Below, in pieces: positions 8,119-16,421 of a stretch of 64,000 nucleotides of DNA. The stretch is from Pseudomonas sp. MAG733B. GTDB taxonomy: Bacteria; Pseudomonadota; Gammaproteobacteria; Pseudomonadales; Pseudomonadaceae. The stretch covers positions 3,968,001-4,032,000 of the forward strand of contig NZ_CP145732.1 in the NCBI RefSeq assembly GCF_036884845.1, read 5' to 3'. The notes under the pieces were generated by a model. That model saw nothing but the letters and a program-made list of their open reading frames with translations, had not been told where the DNA came from and did no database searches. Position numbers and translations under genes: made by a program. Each line of letters begins with the position of its first letter. Positions within the stretch are counted from its first letter, which is position 1.

Positions 8119-9429
8119 TCAATACGTAATGGCCTGCATCTCGCCGCCCAACGGAATCGCCGGCGCGGTGGCATTGCTGGTGATGATCAGGTCGTATTTG
8201 TTGTCCTGACCCAAGCGCCACTGGCCGCTGACCAGCGGGGTCTTGGCGACGTTTTTCACCGGTCCACCGGTCCAGTTGATCGGCCCGACCACGGTGTTGA
8301 GGTTGGTCTTGAGCAAGGCATCGCGAACCGCGTGTGCATCACCGACTTCCTCGGTGCGCTTGAGGATGTCCACCGCCAGTTCGAACAAGGCATGCACGAA
8401 GCCCAGCGGTTGCGTCCACTGCTTGCCGGTGGCCTGGGTGAAACCCTGAGCCAGTTGCCCGGCACTGGCGCCGGTCAACGATGAACTGAACGGGTGGGTC
8501 GGGCTCCACCAGATTTCGGTCGACAGGTTGTTACCGGCCTTACCCAACGCCTCGACGGCGGTCGGGAACAGCAGCGCCTTGCCCACCGACACCGCTTTGG
8601 GCTTGAAGCCTTGCTGGCGAGCCTGGGTCCAGAACGTGCTCAGATCCGGTGGAATCACCACACCGGTGACGATCTCGACATCGGCCTTCTTGAATGCGGC
8701 AATCTGTGCGGAGAAATCGTCGGTCAGGCTCTGGAAGCGGCCGGGGTCGACCAGTTGGAAACCCTTTTGCGCCAGCACCGGCGGGAAACCAAGCTTCTGG
8801 TCGCCCCAGGCATTGCCGTCGCCATCGTTGGGAAACAGACCGCCGACGACTTTGTTCGACGGCATCGCGCCCCACATCGAGCTGTAAGCGCCGATCACAT
8901 CTTCCAGTCCCCAGAAGAAGTGGTAAGTCCACTCGAAGCCTTGATCCGGTTTACCGCCACGGGTGAAGAACCACGGCTGCCACGGGGCGACGGTGGAGAT
9001 GCAGGGAATCTCGTTGATTTCGCACTGGTCGGACACCGGGTTGGTGGTTTCCGGCGTCGACGACACCAGCATCAGGTCGACCTGATCCGACAGAATCAGC
9101 TCGCTCGCCACTTCCGCCGCGCGGTTGGGGTTGGACTGGCTGTCCTTGACGATGACTTCCAGGCGATAGGCCTTGCCGCCAACGTTGATCGTGTTCTTCA
9201 GCACTTGCTTGAGCGATTCGATGATGTAGTTGTCGGCCGCCGCGAACGGCGCCAACGGCCCGGTTTGCGGGCTGACATAGCCGAGCTTGATCACCCGCTC
9301 ACTGCCGATGGCGAAGGTGAACGGCATGCTCGCCAGTGCCACGCCACCGGCCGCAACGCCGGTGCTGCGCAGGAAATCGCGGCGGGAGAAATTACGGCCA
9401 AACAGGTTGTTATCGTTGTTGTCTGTCAT
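8119..9429 (-). CDS. Periplasmic binding protein of the Liv-type importer, Tat-exported
   Basis: 436 residues. The N-terminus has a twin-arginine signal (FSRRDFLRSTG, residues about 14-24) followed by the hydrophobic stretch VAAGGVALASMPFTFA, so it is probably exported folded by the Tat system. The mature part (IKLGYVSPQTGPLAPFAAAD) is a type I periplasmic binding protein of the Leu/Ile/Val and amide-binding class. A GGAG site 7 bases before ATG 9429 supports this start. It lies between the porin and the two ATPases and delivers the cargo to the permeases. The ligand is not evident from sequence; linkage to the hap genes suggests an aromatic precursor of hydroquinone. Confidence 0.88.
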   Translation of the reverse strand: MTDNNDNNLFGRNFSRRDFLRSTGVAAGGVALASMPFTFAIGSERVIKLGYVSPQTGPLAPFAAADNYIIESLKQVLKNTINVGGKAYRLEVIVKDSQSNPNRAAEVASELILSDQVDLMLVSSTPETTNPVSDQCEINEIPCISTVAPWQPWFFTRGGKPDQGFEWTYHFFWGLEDVIGAYSSMWGAMPSNKVVGGLFPNDGDGNAWGDQKLGFPPVLAQKGFQLVDPGRFQSLTDDFSAQIAAFKKADVEIVTGVVIPPDLSTFWTQARQQGFKPKAVSVGKALLFPTAVEALGKAGNNLSTEIWWSPTHPFSSSLTGASAGQLAQGFTQATGKQWTQPLGFVHALFELAVDILKRTEEVGDAHAVRDALLKTNLNTVVGPINWTGGPVKNVAKTPLVSGQWRLGQDNKYDLIITSNATAPAIPLGGEMQAITY

Positions 9430-9516
9430 GTCAGTACTCCAAAAGCCTGGACGAACGGGGTCGCCACGTGTGGCCGGGCCAACACGCAGGGTCAGGGGTA
9501 AACGGAAGAAGTCGGT

Positions 9517-10863
9517 TTAAAAGAACAAGCTGACGTCGAAGGACGCGACGACCTGCTTATCCTTTTGCCCATCGGCGTAGGCATCGCGACCGGGGCCGGA
9601 ATGAATGTCGTAGCGCAGTTCCGGACGCAGGCGCACGTTGGGTGTCGGCATCCAGGCCAGGTTGGTGGTCACGCCGTAGAAGCTGCCCCAGGTCGGGTCC
9701 GGAATGCCGGTGTTCGGGTCGATATTGGCCATCATCACGTGGACCGGCGCATCGGTGTAGAACCATTCGGCGCGGCTGTTCCACATCAGGTTTTCACTGA
9801 GTTTGTGATACCAGTTGATGTCGGTGCCGTACCAGGTCGCATCGTTCTTGTTGGCGAAACCGGCGAACGCGCCCTGCTCCTGGGTGCCGTAGTTCAACTC
9901 CAGCGCCACGCGGTTGTTCGGGTCGAGCACTTGCGACAGGGTCAGGTACGACGCCAGGCGTTTGTAGTCATCGTCCTTGGTGCCCGCCGGCAGCGGTGAG
10001 CCGCAACTGCATTCGGCAAAGCTGTCGCCGGCGCCGTTGCCGTAGATGTTTTCCCAATCGATCCAAGTGGTGAAGTCCGCCGAGCGCCAGCGCACGTTGG
10101 CGATCACGTCCGGGTCGTGGTTGGGGTCTTGCAGGTTGTTCCAGCCCTGCACCACGCCCAGTTCGAAGCCGAGCATGCTTTCGCCGGGCGCCGACGGCAG
10201 TTTGAACGAGTACAACGCGCCGGCATGTTTGGCCGGGCCGTGCATGAAGGAATAGGTGTGCGAGTAGAAGTCAGTCGGTGCGGGTGACGGCAAGGCAAAG
10301 CCGATTTCGTTCTCCAGCGGCGTGTGGAAAATCCCGACCATCAGCTCCGAACCGCCAAGCACCGGGAAGTAGAAATTGACGTAGGCCTGGGCAACGGTGA
10401 ATGCCGGATCTTCAGCCTTGTTGTCGCGGTTGACGCTCAGGTCTTCGTCCCAACCATAGGTCTTGAAGTAGCGCGCATCCTTGCCGTACAGCGCGGTGAC
10501 GTTGAAACCCCAGTCAGCCTCTTGCGGCATCGGACCGGGAAACGGCCCCACGCGGCCGATCACATTGCTCTTGGGTTTCTTTTCCACGGCCAGGGCGAAC
10601 TGGTTGAGGTTCACGCCTTCGTCGGTGTTGAAAAAGCTCTGCTTGCTGACGTCATCCGTGCCGTTGTTGTTATAGATCACACCGGCCTGCGCCCAGCCGT
10701 AGACTTTAATCCCGTGTTCACGCTCAAGGCTGTCGCCGAACACGCTGCGCACCAGCGAACCCATGGGATCGTCTGCCGCCAGCGCCACAGAGGGAAACAA
10801 AACGCCGGCACCCAGAACGGGCGCGACCAGGGTTGCTGCGCAAACCCATGCACGAATACTCAT
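9517..10863 (-). CDS. Outer-membrane beta-barrel porin (BBP2/OmpL-like)
   Basis: 448 residues with a Sec signal peptide ending near VALAAD (residues about 27-30). The body has alternating aromatic beta-strand patterns such as IKVYGWAQAGVIYNNNGT, and it ends in the C-terminal aromatic FDVSLFF typical of outer-membrane barrels. It resembles the putative beta-barrel porin-2 family. A GGAAGG site precedes ATG 10863. It is first in the operon with the Tat-exported binding protein and the Liv-type ABC genes, so it is probably the outer-membrane entry route for the same substrate. Family fairly sure, cargo inferred. Confidence 0.82.
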   Translation of the reverse strand: MSIRAWVCAATLVAPVLGAGVLFPSVALAADDPMGSLVRSVFGDSLEREHGIKVYGWAQAGVIYNNNGTDDVSKQSFFNTDEGVNLNQFALAVEKKPKSNVIGRVGPFPGPMPQEADWGFNVTALYGKDARYFKTYGWDEDLSVNRDNKAEDPAFTVAQAYVNFYFPVLGGSELMVGIFHTPLENEIGFALPSPAPTDFYSHTYSFMHGPAKHAGALYSFKLPSAPGESMLGFELGVVQGWNNLQDPNHDPDVIANVRWRSADFTTWIDWENIYGNGAGDSFAECSCGSPLPAGTKDDDYKRLASYLTLSQVLDPNNRVALELNYGTQEQGAFAGFANKNDATWYGTDINWYHKLSENLMWNSRAEWFYTDAPVHVMMANIDPNTGIPDPTWGSFYGVTTNLAWMPTPNVRLRPELRYDIHSGPGRDAYADGQKDKQVVASFDVSLFF

Positions 10864-11093
10864 ACCTGCCTTCCTTATTTTTATTAGGCGCCAATCCCCC
10901 GAAGGGGCATGTGGCCGAAAGCAAGGTATGACGTCTTGATGAGCCCTGGCTTGAGCTCCACCCGACCGTTGGCGGATCGTGGTGTTCGGCGTAATGGAGG
11001 CTACAAGCCAGCCACTACACCAACAATTCCAATCTCGGCGACTTCAGTGTTTGCGTATTCAGAACAATCCCGAGGGTATTTGCAGGGATCTTT

Positions 11094-11183
11094 TGTAGGA
11101 GTGAGCCTGCTCGCGATGGGGGTGGGTCAGGCAGCATTGATGCTGAAGCTGATGGCCTCATCGCCAGCAGGCCGGCTCCCACA
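11094..11183. repeat. REPIN, first unit of a cluster upstream of the porin gene
   Basis: TGTAGGAGTGAGCCTGCTCG at the left is mirrored by CAGCAGGCCGGCTCCCACA at the right. The two arms are slightly diverged. The stretch 10864-11093 before it holds the porin promoter region and no recognisable gene. Confidence 0.85.
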
Positions 11184-11318
11184 GGGGTTTGTGGCGGGTA
11201 CTTGGCCATCTGCGGCAACGCCGATCATTGTGGGAGCCAGCCTGCTGGCGATGGCGGTGGGTCAGCCAGCATGGATGTTGAAGCTGATGGCCTCATCGCC
11301 AGCAGGCTGGCTCCCACA
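11184..11318. repeat. 135-bp REPIN-containing unit, left copy of a tandem pair split by the IS
   Basis: This begins GGGGTTTGTGGCGGGTACTT and ends GGCTCCCACA. Nearly the same 135 bases recur at 12663-12797 immediately after the IS element. Without the IS the two copies would be adjacent, so the element landed exactly at the junction of a tandem REPIN duplication. Confidence 0.88.
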
Positions 11319-11399
11319 TCTATGGATACCCCCATTTCTGCAATACTGTTTTTGATGTGTGTTTGGCTTGCTTTCATCTATCCGGCGTCTGGGGGACGA

Positions 11400-11500
11400 C
11401 CCTGCGCCTCGATGAGAATCGCGCCTGACGGCCCTTCATAGGGAGAAGGCTTTTTCAGCCTTGTGGGAGCCCAGGGTAGTCGTCAGGCCGGTTGGCCGTT
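11400..11500 (-). ncRNA. Candidate bridge RNA of the IS110 element, copy 1
   Basis: The non-coding stretch 3' of the transposase has nested inverted repeats. GCCTGACG (11423-11430) pairs with CGTCAGGC (11481-11488), and AAGGCT (11446-11451) pairs with AGCCTT (11457-11462). Between them, TGTGGGAGCC (11462-11471) is the exact reverse complement of GGCTCCCACA (11309-11318), the REPIN end immediately left of the IS. IS110 elements are known to use a structured bridge RNA with loops that pair with target and donor; this is its expected position in the IS1111 group. Structure and match are seen; the RNA and its role are inferred. Confidence 0.5.
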
Positions 11501-11560
11501 CACGTCATCTGTTATCCAGCATCGCAAAACCAGGTGGGTGGTGCTCGGGTGGCAGCGGGG

Positions 11561-12586
11561 TCAAGCGTTCATCGCGCTTGACCCCGCCTTGAATTCATCA
11601 TGGTGAGCGGCGATCGACCAGGCGATTCTTGCCAGTTTGTTGGCCAGGGCGCAGACCACACGGTTGGAATGATGGCGAGCCAGTAGCTGGCGAACCCAAT
11701 CGGCTAGCGCTCCTGTCTGTCGTTCCAGCCCCATCAGATACACACGGGCGCATTGAATGAGCAGTCGCCTTTGATTTCGGTCACCGCGTTTGCTGATACC
11801 CAAAAGTACGGTCTTGCCACCGGTGGAATGTTGTTTGGGCACCAGCCCAATCGAGGCTGAATAGTCTCGACCGCACTTGAACTGCTGGCCGTTGCCCAAC
11901 TCCGCAGCCAGGACGCTGGAGGTGATCGGGCCTACGCAAGGTATCGTCATCAGGCGAGAAGCCAGATCATCTTCAGCGGCTTGGCGTTCAACCTGCTTGT
12001 CCAGCGCCTTGACCTGCCCGTCCAGGTAGTTGAAGTGCGCATGCAGTCCCAGCAGGATTTGTTTGATCAGCGCAGAAAATGAGCATTCCTCCAGCAGCGC
12101 TGGCAGTTCTTTGATGGAGTGAAAGCCTGGGGACAGGCTGATACCGACCTCCAACAGGCCGGCGTGAATCCGATTGACCGTAGCGGTGCGCTCCTTGATG
12201 TAGGACTCGCGCACTGAGTTGAGCATGGCCAGCGCTTGTTGCGCTTCGGTTTTCGGGGACACAAAACGCATGGTCGGGCGGCTCGCCGCCTCGCAAATCG
12301 CCATGGCATCGGCGAAGTCGTTCTTGTTGCTTTTTACATAAGGACGCACGAGATGAGGCGCTATGAGCCTGGGCATATGCCCCCATTTTGCTGCTTCTCG
12401 TGCCATATAGTGGGCGCCGCCACAGGCTTCCATCACCACCGTGCACGGTTCAAGGTTGGCCAAGTGCCTGGCCAGTCCCGCGCGATTGAATTTCTTGTGG
12501 TAGAGCTCATGACCGCGATCATCTTGAGCATGCAGATGGAAGGTATGTTTCCCTAGATCGATAGCGACAATAGTTACGTTGTTCAT
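11561..12586 (-). CDS. IS110-family transposase (RuvC-like DEDD recombinase), copy 1
   Basis: 341 residues. The N-terminal DEDD domain has Asp10 in VAIDLGKH, Glu53 in VVMEACGG, and Asp90/Asp93 in SNKNDFADA. The C-terminal Tnp20 domain has IPCVGPITSSVLAAELG and IGLVPKQHSTGGK, where the conserved Ser acts in catalysis in this family. It would catalyse excision and insertion guided by a bridge RNA. The open frame is intact, and its translation is identical to copy 2, so the element is recent and probably active. Confidence 0.95.
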   Translation of the reverse strand: MNNVTIVAIDLGKHTFHLHAQDDRGHELYHKKFNRAGLARHLANLEPCTVVMEACGGAHYMAREAAKWGHMPRLIAPHLVRPYVKSNKNDFADAMAICEAASRPTMRFVSPKTEAQQALAMLNSVRESYIKERTATVNRIHAGLLEVGISLSPGFHSIKELPALLEECSFSALIKQILLGLHAHFNYLDGQVKALDKQVERQAAEDDLASRLMTIPCVGPITSSVLAAELGNGQQFKCGRDYSASIGLVPKQHSTGGKTVLLGISKRGDRNQRRLLIQCARVYLMGLERQTGALADWVRQLLARHHSNRVVCALANKLARIAWSIAAHHDEFKAGSSAMNA

Positions 12587-12604
12587 GGCAATGGCCTCCG
12601 AAAG

Positions 12605-12641
12605 ACACCCTGTGAAAGCTTAGAGAGCAATCACAGGGTGT
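12605..12641. other. Perfect 11-bp stem-loop at the 5' end of the IS, upstream of the transposase
   Basis: ACACCCTGTGA (12605-12615) is the exact reverse complement of TCACAGGGTGT (12631-12641), with a 15-base loop. It lies just upstream of the transposase start and close to the right IS end. It could be a subterminal inverted repeat or a control hairpin in the transposase leader. The same structure recurs at 56428-56464. Confidence 0.7.
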
Positions 12642-12662
12642 GAGGGGGTAGCCATTTCATTA

Positions 12663-12797
12663 GGGGTTTGTGGTGGGTACTTGGCCATCTGCGGCAACGC
12701 CGATCATTGTGGGAGCCAGCCTGCTGGCGATGGCGGTGGGTCAGTCGACATTGATGTTGAAGCGGATGGCCTGATCGCCAGCAGGCTGGCTCCTACA
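12663..12797. repeat. 135-bp REPIN-containing unit, right copy of the tandem pair
   Basis: This begins GGGGTTTGTGGTGGGTACTT immediately after the IS and ends GGCTGGCTCCTACA. It differs from the left copy (11184-11318) at only a few positions. The 112 bases from it to the RHS start show no gene beyond the ribosome-binding site at about 12899. Confidence 0.85.
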
Positions 12798-12909
12798 GGG
12801 GTTGTGGGGGTTGATCTGAAAAATCTACCTATCAGTTCTACTAGTACCCGCTTCCTTCAAATCTGCGGATACTCAAACCTCTCGATTATTGAAAGCGTGG
12901 AGTGCCGTT

Positions 12910-13968
12910 ATGTATTGCTGCCGCTATCGCTACGACCCACTGGATCGGTTGATCAGCCACATCGAGTCAGCCGCTCCACGACATCGCTTCTATTGCAAAA
13001 ATCGCTTGGTCACCGAGATAGAGGGCGCGCTCAGGCACTCCATCGTTCAGCATGGCGATCTGTTGTTGGCGCAAAATCAGCACGAGAATGATGCGTTCGG
13101 TACCACCTTGCTGGCGACGGACTTACAGCGCTCGGTGCTACTCACGCTTGAGAAGAGCACTGGGCGCCAACCTATTGCCTACTCCCCCTACGGCCACCGG
13201 TGCGCCGAAAGCAGGCTGACCGGGTTGCTGAGATTCAACGGCGAGCGGCCAGATCCGGTGACCGGGCATTATTTGTTGGGTAATGGGTATCGGGCGTTTA
13301 ATCCGGTTTTGATGCGGTTTAATAGTCCGGATAGCTTGAGTCCGTTTGGGAAGGGAGGGATAAACTCGTATATGTATTGTTTGGGCGACCCTATAAATCG
13401 AGGAGACCCTGACGGAAAGAGCCCACTGGTGTTTCTCAAAGGAAATTTGACAGGAAAGATGAAAGTGTCTGGCGAAACCGCTTACATCCAACCAGGGATA
13501 TCTACCAATCAAGCGATGCGGGCGAAAAGCAAAATAGAACTCCAAATGAAACAGATCGACAAAAACACAGCAAATCTTAATGCAAAATTTAAATCAAACA
13601 TGGAGAGAAACTACTCACCTACAACCAGCGACAACACCCTACAAGAGCTCGCAATAAACACCATCAACTCTAATAACAAAATAAACATCACAGAGCTGCC
13701 CAACAAGCTTAAAGATCACATACAAAACATGGATGTAACAACTCGGCACTTTTATGAAGAGGTTCGTATTCTTGATAAAATCGATCTTTCACGCTTGGAC
13801 TGGGTCGCATTAAGGGGGAGCCATATTCATCTGCATCGAGACCACATGCGACTGAGGCAGTTAGCACTAGCCTACCAACGAGAAGTATCTGCCATACGAG
13901 ACACTAATGAGGCGCTGGAAATTAACTCCAGAGGGATTTTCAACGACCATTTCACTTCGCGCAGATAA
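12910..13968 (+). CDS. Orphan RHS-repeat-associated core protein with variable C-terminal domain (putative toxin)
   Basis: 352 residues from ATG 12910, preceded by GGAG at 7 bases; a TTG at 12889 is a possible alternative. Residues about 7-170 match the RHS core: YRYDPLDRLI, GLLRFNGERPDPVTGHYLLG, NGYRAFNPVLMRFNSPDSLS and YCLGDPINRGDPDG. After the core (from about 13416) the base composition turns AT-rich and the protein becomes lysine/asparagine-rich with no domain I recognise. That abrupt change is typical of swapped RHS toxin tips. The long RHS repeat shell and any secretion signal are absent, so it is an orphan cassette. No immunity-like gene follows within the 75 bases before the next, convergent gene. 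Confidence 0.8.
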   Translation: MYCCRYRYDPLDRLISHIESAAPRHRFYCKNRLVTEIEGALRHSIVQHGDLLLAQNQHENDAFGTTLLATDLQRSVLLTLEKSTGRQPIAYSPYGHRCAESRLTGLLRFNGERPDPVTGHYLLGNGYRAFNPVLMRFNSPDSLSPFGKGGINSYMYCLGDPINRGDPDGKSPLVFLKGNLTGKMKVSGETAYIQPGISTNQAMRAKSKIELQMKQIDKNTANLNAKFKSNMERNYSPTTSDNTLQELAINTINSNNKINITELPNKLKDHIQNMDVTTRHFYEEVRILDKIDLSRLDWVALRGSHIHLHRDHMRLRQLALAYQREVSAIRDTNEALEINSRGIFNDHFTSRR

Positions 13969-13988
13969 GTACGAAACTTTTCAGGTTA

Positions 13989-14019
13989 GTTGATCGTTCC
14001 ACTCATGAAAACGATCAAC
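13989..14019. terminator. Stem-loop between convergent RHS and oxidoreductase genes
   Basis: GTTGATCGTT (13989-13998) pairs exactly with AACGATCAAC (14010-14019) around an 11-base loop. It has no clear T-run on either side, so termination is only possible. The arm resembles the outer arm of the palindrome at 42423-42540, so it may be a repeat remnant. Confidence 0.45.
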
Positions 14020-14043
14020 AGGCAAAGGCCGTTAATCCGGCTC

Positions 14044-14763
14044 TTATCTCAGATCAAATGTCTGACACAGTGGATACAGTTGTTCATCAAACTCCGCCAA
14101 CTTCGGAAACACCAACGGATGATCATCACTCAGATGCTGCAACCGCTGCCCATAATCAGCCAGAAATTGCTGACGCGCCTCTTCACTGATATACGGCACA
14201 TGCCACGCCACAAACGGTTCCAGCACATCAAAACCAACGTAAGCCAAGGTCCCACGCAAAATCGGCCGCAACATGTCTTCCAACGGACCATGAATCGCGC
14301 CCTCACCAAACATGTGTTCGCGCCCACCCAATGTCACCGTGACCAGCGCCTTCTTGCCCGCCAATCCTCCCTGATCGTAAAAGCGCTTGCCGCCATAGCA
14401 AATGCCCGACACCAGCACCCGGTCAATCCAGCCCTTGAGTATCGCCGGGGTGGAGAACCAGAAGATCGGGAAGTTGAGGATCAGCAGGTCAGCCCACAGG
14501 AGTTTGTCGAGTTCGGCCTGGATGTCGGCAGCCAGCGATTGGCTCTTCACGCCAAGGCGTTGTTCCAGTGCATAGACCAGATACTCGGGGTTTTCCCGCG
14601 ACGAGAAGTCCGCGTCGCTGGCCACCGGGTTCCAGTTCATTTTGTACAGGTCGCTGACCTGCACTTCATGGCCCTGCGCTTCTAGGGTAGCCACCGCTTG
14701 GTCACGCAGCGCAGCGGTGAAGGATTTTGGTTCCGGGTGGGCGTGGACGATCAATACTTTCAT
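14044..14763 (-). CDS. NAD(P)H dehydrogenase (quinone)-like flavodoxin-fold oxidoreductase
   Basis: 239 residues. The N-terminus MKVLIVHAHPEPKSFTAAL is the FMN/FAD-binding start of the flavodoxin-2 (MdaB/NQO1-like) family. LLILNFPIFWFSTPAILKGW (about 93-112) is the conserved loop contacting flavin and quinone. Such enzymes reduce quinones or nitro/azo compounds by two electrons with NAD(P)H. It begins 9 bases after the stop of the fused ABC ATPase gene, so it is the last gene of the peptide-type importer operon. The real substrate is unknown; it may act on the imported compound. Confidence 0.87.
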   Translation of the reverse strand: MKVLIVHAHPEPKSFTAALRDQAVATLEAQGHEVQVSDLYKMNWNPVASDADFSSRENPEYLVYALEQRLGVKSQSLAADIQAELDKLLWADLLILNFPIFWFSTPAILKGWIDRVLVSGICYGGKRFYDQGGLAGKKALVTVTLGGREHMFGEGAIHGPLEDMLRPILRGTLAYVGFDVLEPFVAWHVPYISEEARQQFLADYGQRLQHLSDDHPLVFPKLAEFDEQLYPLCQTFDLR

Positions 14764-14772
14764 GGTGATTCC

Positions 14773-16419
14773 TTAGACTTTTTCCAGCGTATTGGATGAG
14801 TTTGCGGTCGCGCGGCTGGCCAGCAAGCGGTCGAGCCAGTCCGGGTCCATTTGTGGTTCGGACGAGAACAGCAGTCCGGTGTAATCCTGATGCGGCGGCG
14901 TAAAGATCTGGCTGCGCGAGCCGTGGTCGACCACCCTGCCCCGTTGCATCACCAGCACTTCATCGGCAATCGCGCGCACGGTGGCGACGTCATGGGTGAT
15001 GAACAGGTAGGCGACGCCGAGTTGTTGTTGAATGCGGTTGAGCAGCTTGAGCACGCCTTCAGCCACCAGTTGATCGAGGGCCGAGGTGACTTCGTCGCAG
15101 ATGATCAATTGTGGGTCGGCCGCCAGCGCGCGGGCAATGCAGATTCGCTGCTTCTGTCCGCCGGACAATTCACGGGGCTGACGCTCCATGAAGGTCGCCG
15201 GGTCGAGTTCGATCATTTCCAGCAGTTCGGCGACCCGCGCGCGCATGGCCTTGCCCTTGAGGCCGAGGTAGAACGTCAGCGGCCGGCCGATGATGTCGAC
15301 GATGCGCTGGCGCGGATTCAGCGCCGTATCGGGGATCTGGTAGATCATCTGGATGCGCCGCAGTTGCTCCTTGCTGCGCTGACGAAAGTCCGCCGGCAGT
15401 GGCTCGCCGTCGTACAGCACTTGTCCGTAAGTTGGCGGTAAAAGGCCTGTGATCAAGCGCGCCGTGGAGCTTTTGCCGCTGCCGGATTCACCAATCACCG
15501 CCAGTGTCTGGCCGCGATAGAGCTTCAACGAAACGTCGTGCAGCACCGGTTGCTGACCGTAACTGGCGCAGCTGTTGCGCAGCTCCAGCAAAGGTTCTTC
15601 CTGCTGCGGGCAGGCCTTCGGTTCAGTGCGGAAACTGCGCACCGCCCACAGCGACTTGGTGTAGTCCTCCTGCGGATCGCCGAGCATCTTGCGGGTCTCG
15701 GCCTCCTCCACCAGTTTGCCGTGGCGCAACACCATGATCCGGTCGGCCATCTGCGCGACCACCGCCAGGTCGTGGCTGATGTAGATCGCGGCGCTGCCGT
15801 AGGTCTTCACCGCATCGCGAATCGCCGCCAGCACTTCGATCTGCGTGGTGACGTCCAGCGCGGTGGTCGGTTCGTCGAAGATGATCAGGTCCGGGTGGCA
15901 AGCCATGGCCATCGCGGTCATGACGCGCTGCAACTGGCCGCCGGAGACCTGATGCGGATAGCGTTGGCCGATGGTTTCGGGATTGGGCAGGCGTAGCACG
16001 CGATACAACTCCACGGCCTCGCGCATCGCCTGTTCGCGGCTCATGCCGCCGTTCTTCACAGCGGTTTCCACGTGCTGATCGATCAGCCGATGGGCCGGGT
16101 TGAACGAGGCCGCCGCACTCTGCGCCACGTAGGCAATACGCAAACCACGCAGCTTGCGCAGTGCTTCGGGTTTGGCCTTGAGCAGATCGATACCGTCGAA
16201 ATGCACCGAGCCACCGGTAATCCGGCAGCCGTCGCGGGTGTAGCCCATGGCCGACAGGCCGAGGGTCGACTTGCCTGCGCCGGACTCACCGATCAGCCCC
16301 AGTACTTCGCCGCGTTGCAGGGTCAGGTCGATGCCCTTGATCAGCGGATGCCACGCGTCTTCGTAATGACCTTCGATGTGCAGGTCGCGGATTTCCAGCA
16401 AAGGTTTGGTGGTCGTCAT
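14773..16419 (-). CDS. Fused dipeptide/nickel-type ABC transporter ATPase (DppD-DppF in one chain)
   Basis: 548 residues with two complete ABC modules. Module 1 has Walker A GESGAGKS (about 44-51), signature VSGGQLQR (about 158-165) and Walker [13 protein letters not shown]. Module 2 has Walker A GESGSGKS (about 310-317), signature [15 protein letters not shown] and Walker [13 protein letters not shown]. Both have HD switch motifs (SHDLAV, THDVATV). ATG 16419 has AAGGA 9 bases upstream, whereas the in-frame ATG at 16428 touches that site, so 16419 is preferred. It drives uptake with the two downstream-listed permeases and the Tat-exported binding protein. Confidence 0.92.
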   Translation of the reverse strand: MTTTKPLLEIRDLHIEGHYEDAWHPLIKGIDLTLQRGEVLGLIGESGAGKSTLGLSAMGYTRDGCRITGGSVHFDGIDLLKAKPEALRKLRGLRIAYVAQSAAASFNPAHRLIDQHVETAVKNGGMSREQAMREAVELYRVLRLPNPETIGQRYPHQVSGGQLQRVMTAMAMACHPDLIIFDEPTTALDVTTQIEVLAAIRDAVKTYGSAAIYISHDLAVVAQMADRIMVLRHGKLVEEAETRKMLGDPQEDYTKSLWAVRSFRTEPKACPQQEEPLLELRNSCASYGQQPVLHDVSLKLYRGQTLAVIGESGSGKSSTARLITGLLPPTYGQVLYDGEPLPADFRQRSKEQLRRIQMIYQIPDTALNPRQRIVDIIGRPLTFYLGLKGKAMRARVAELLEMIELDPATFMERQPRELSGGQKQRICIARALAADPQLIICDEVTSALDQLVAEGVLKLLNRIQQQLGVAYLFITHDVATVRAIADEVLVMQRGRVVDHGSRSQIFTPPHQDYTGLLFSSEPQMDPDWLDRLLASRATANSSNTLEKV

Positions 16420-16421
16420 GT

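Larger units (their letters stand above)
11319..12662 (-). mobile_element. IS110-family insertion sequence (IS1111-like layout), copy 1
   Basis: About 1344 bases recur with the same spacing at 55142-56485; the shared block is 11310-12665 against 55133-56488, so the ends are uncertain by a few bases. It encodes one DEDD-type transposase on the minus strand, has no terminal inverted repeats and no evident target duplication, as usual for IS110. The longer non-coding end is downstream of the transposase (242 bases), the arrangement of the IS1111 group. It inserted at the end of a REPIN between CCCACA and GGG. Confidence 0.93.

Noticed and set aside
6699..8129. A 476-codon open frame on the plus strand opposite livF and livG
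   Set aside because: It is a high-GC antisense shadow: the minus strand encodes two ABC ATPases with complete motifs, and the plus translation has biased Arg/His/Gln content and no family signature.
11094..12797. Repeated palindromes that at first sight might suggest a CRISPR-like array
   Set aside because: The repeats are about 90-base inverted REP pairs, not short direct repeats with regular unique spacers, and no cas gene is present.
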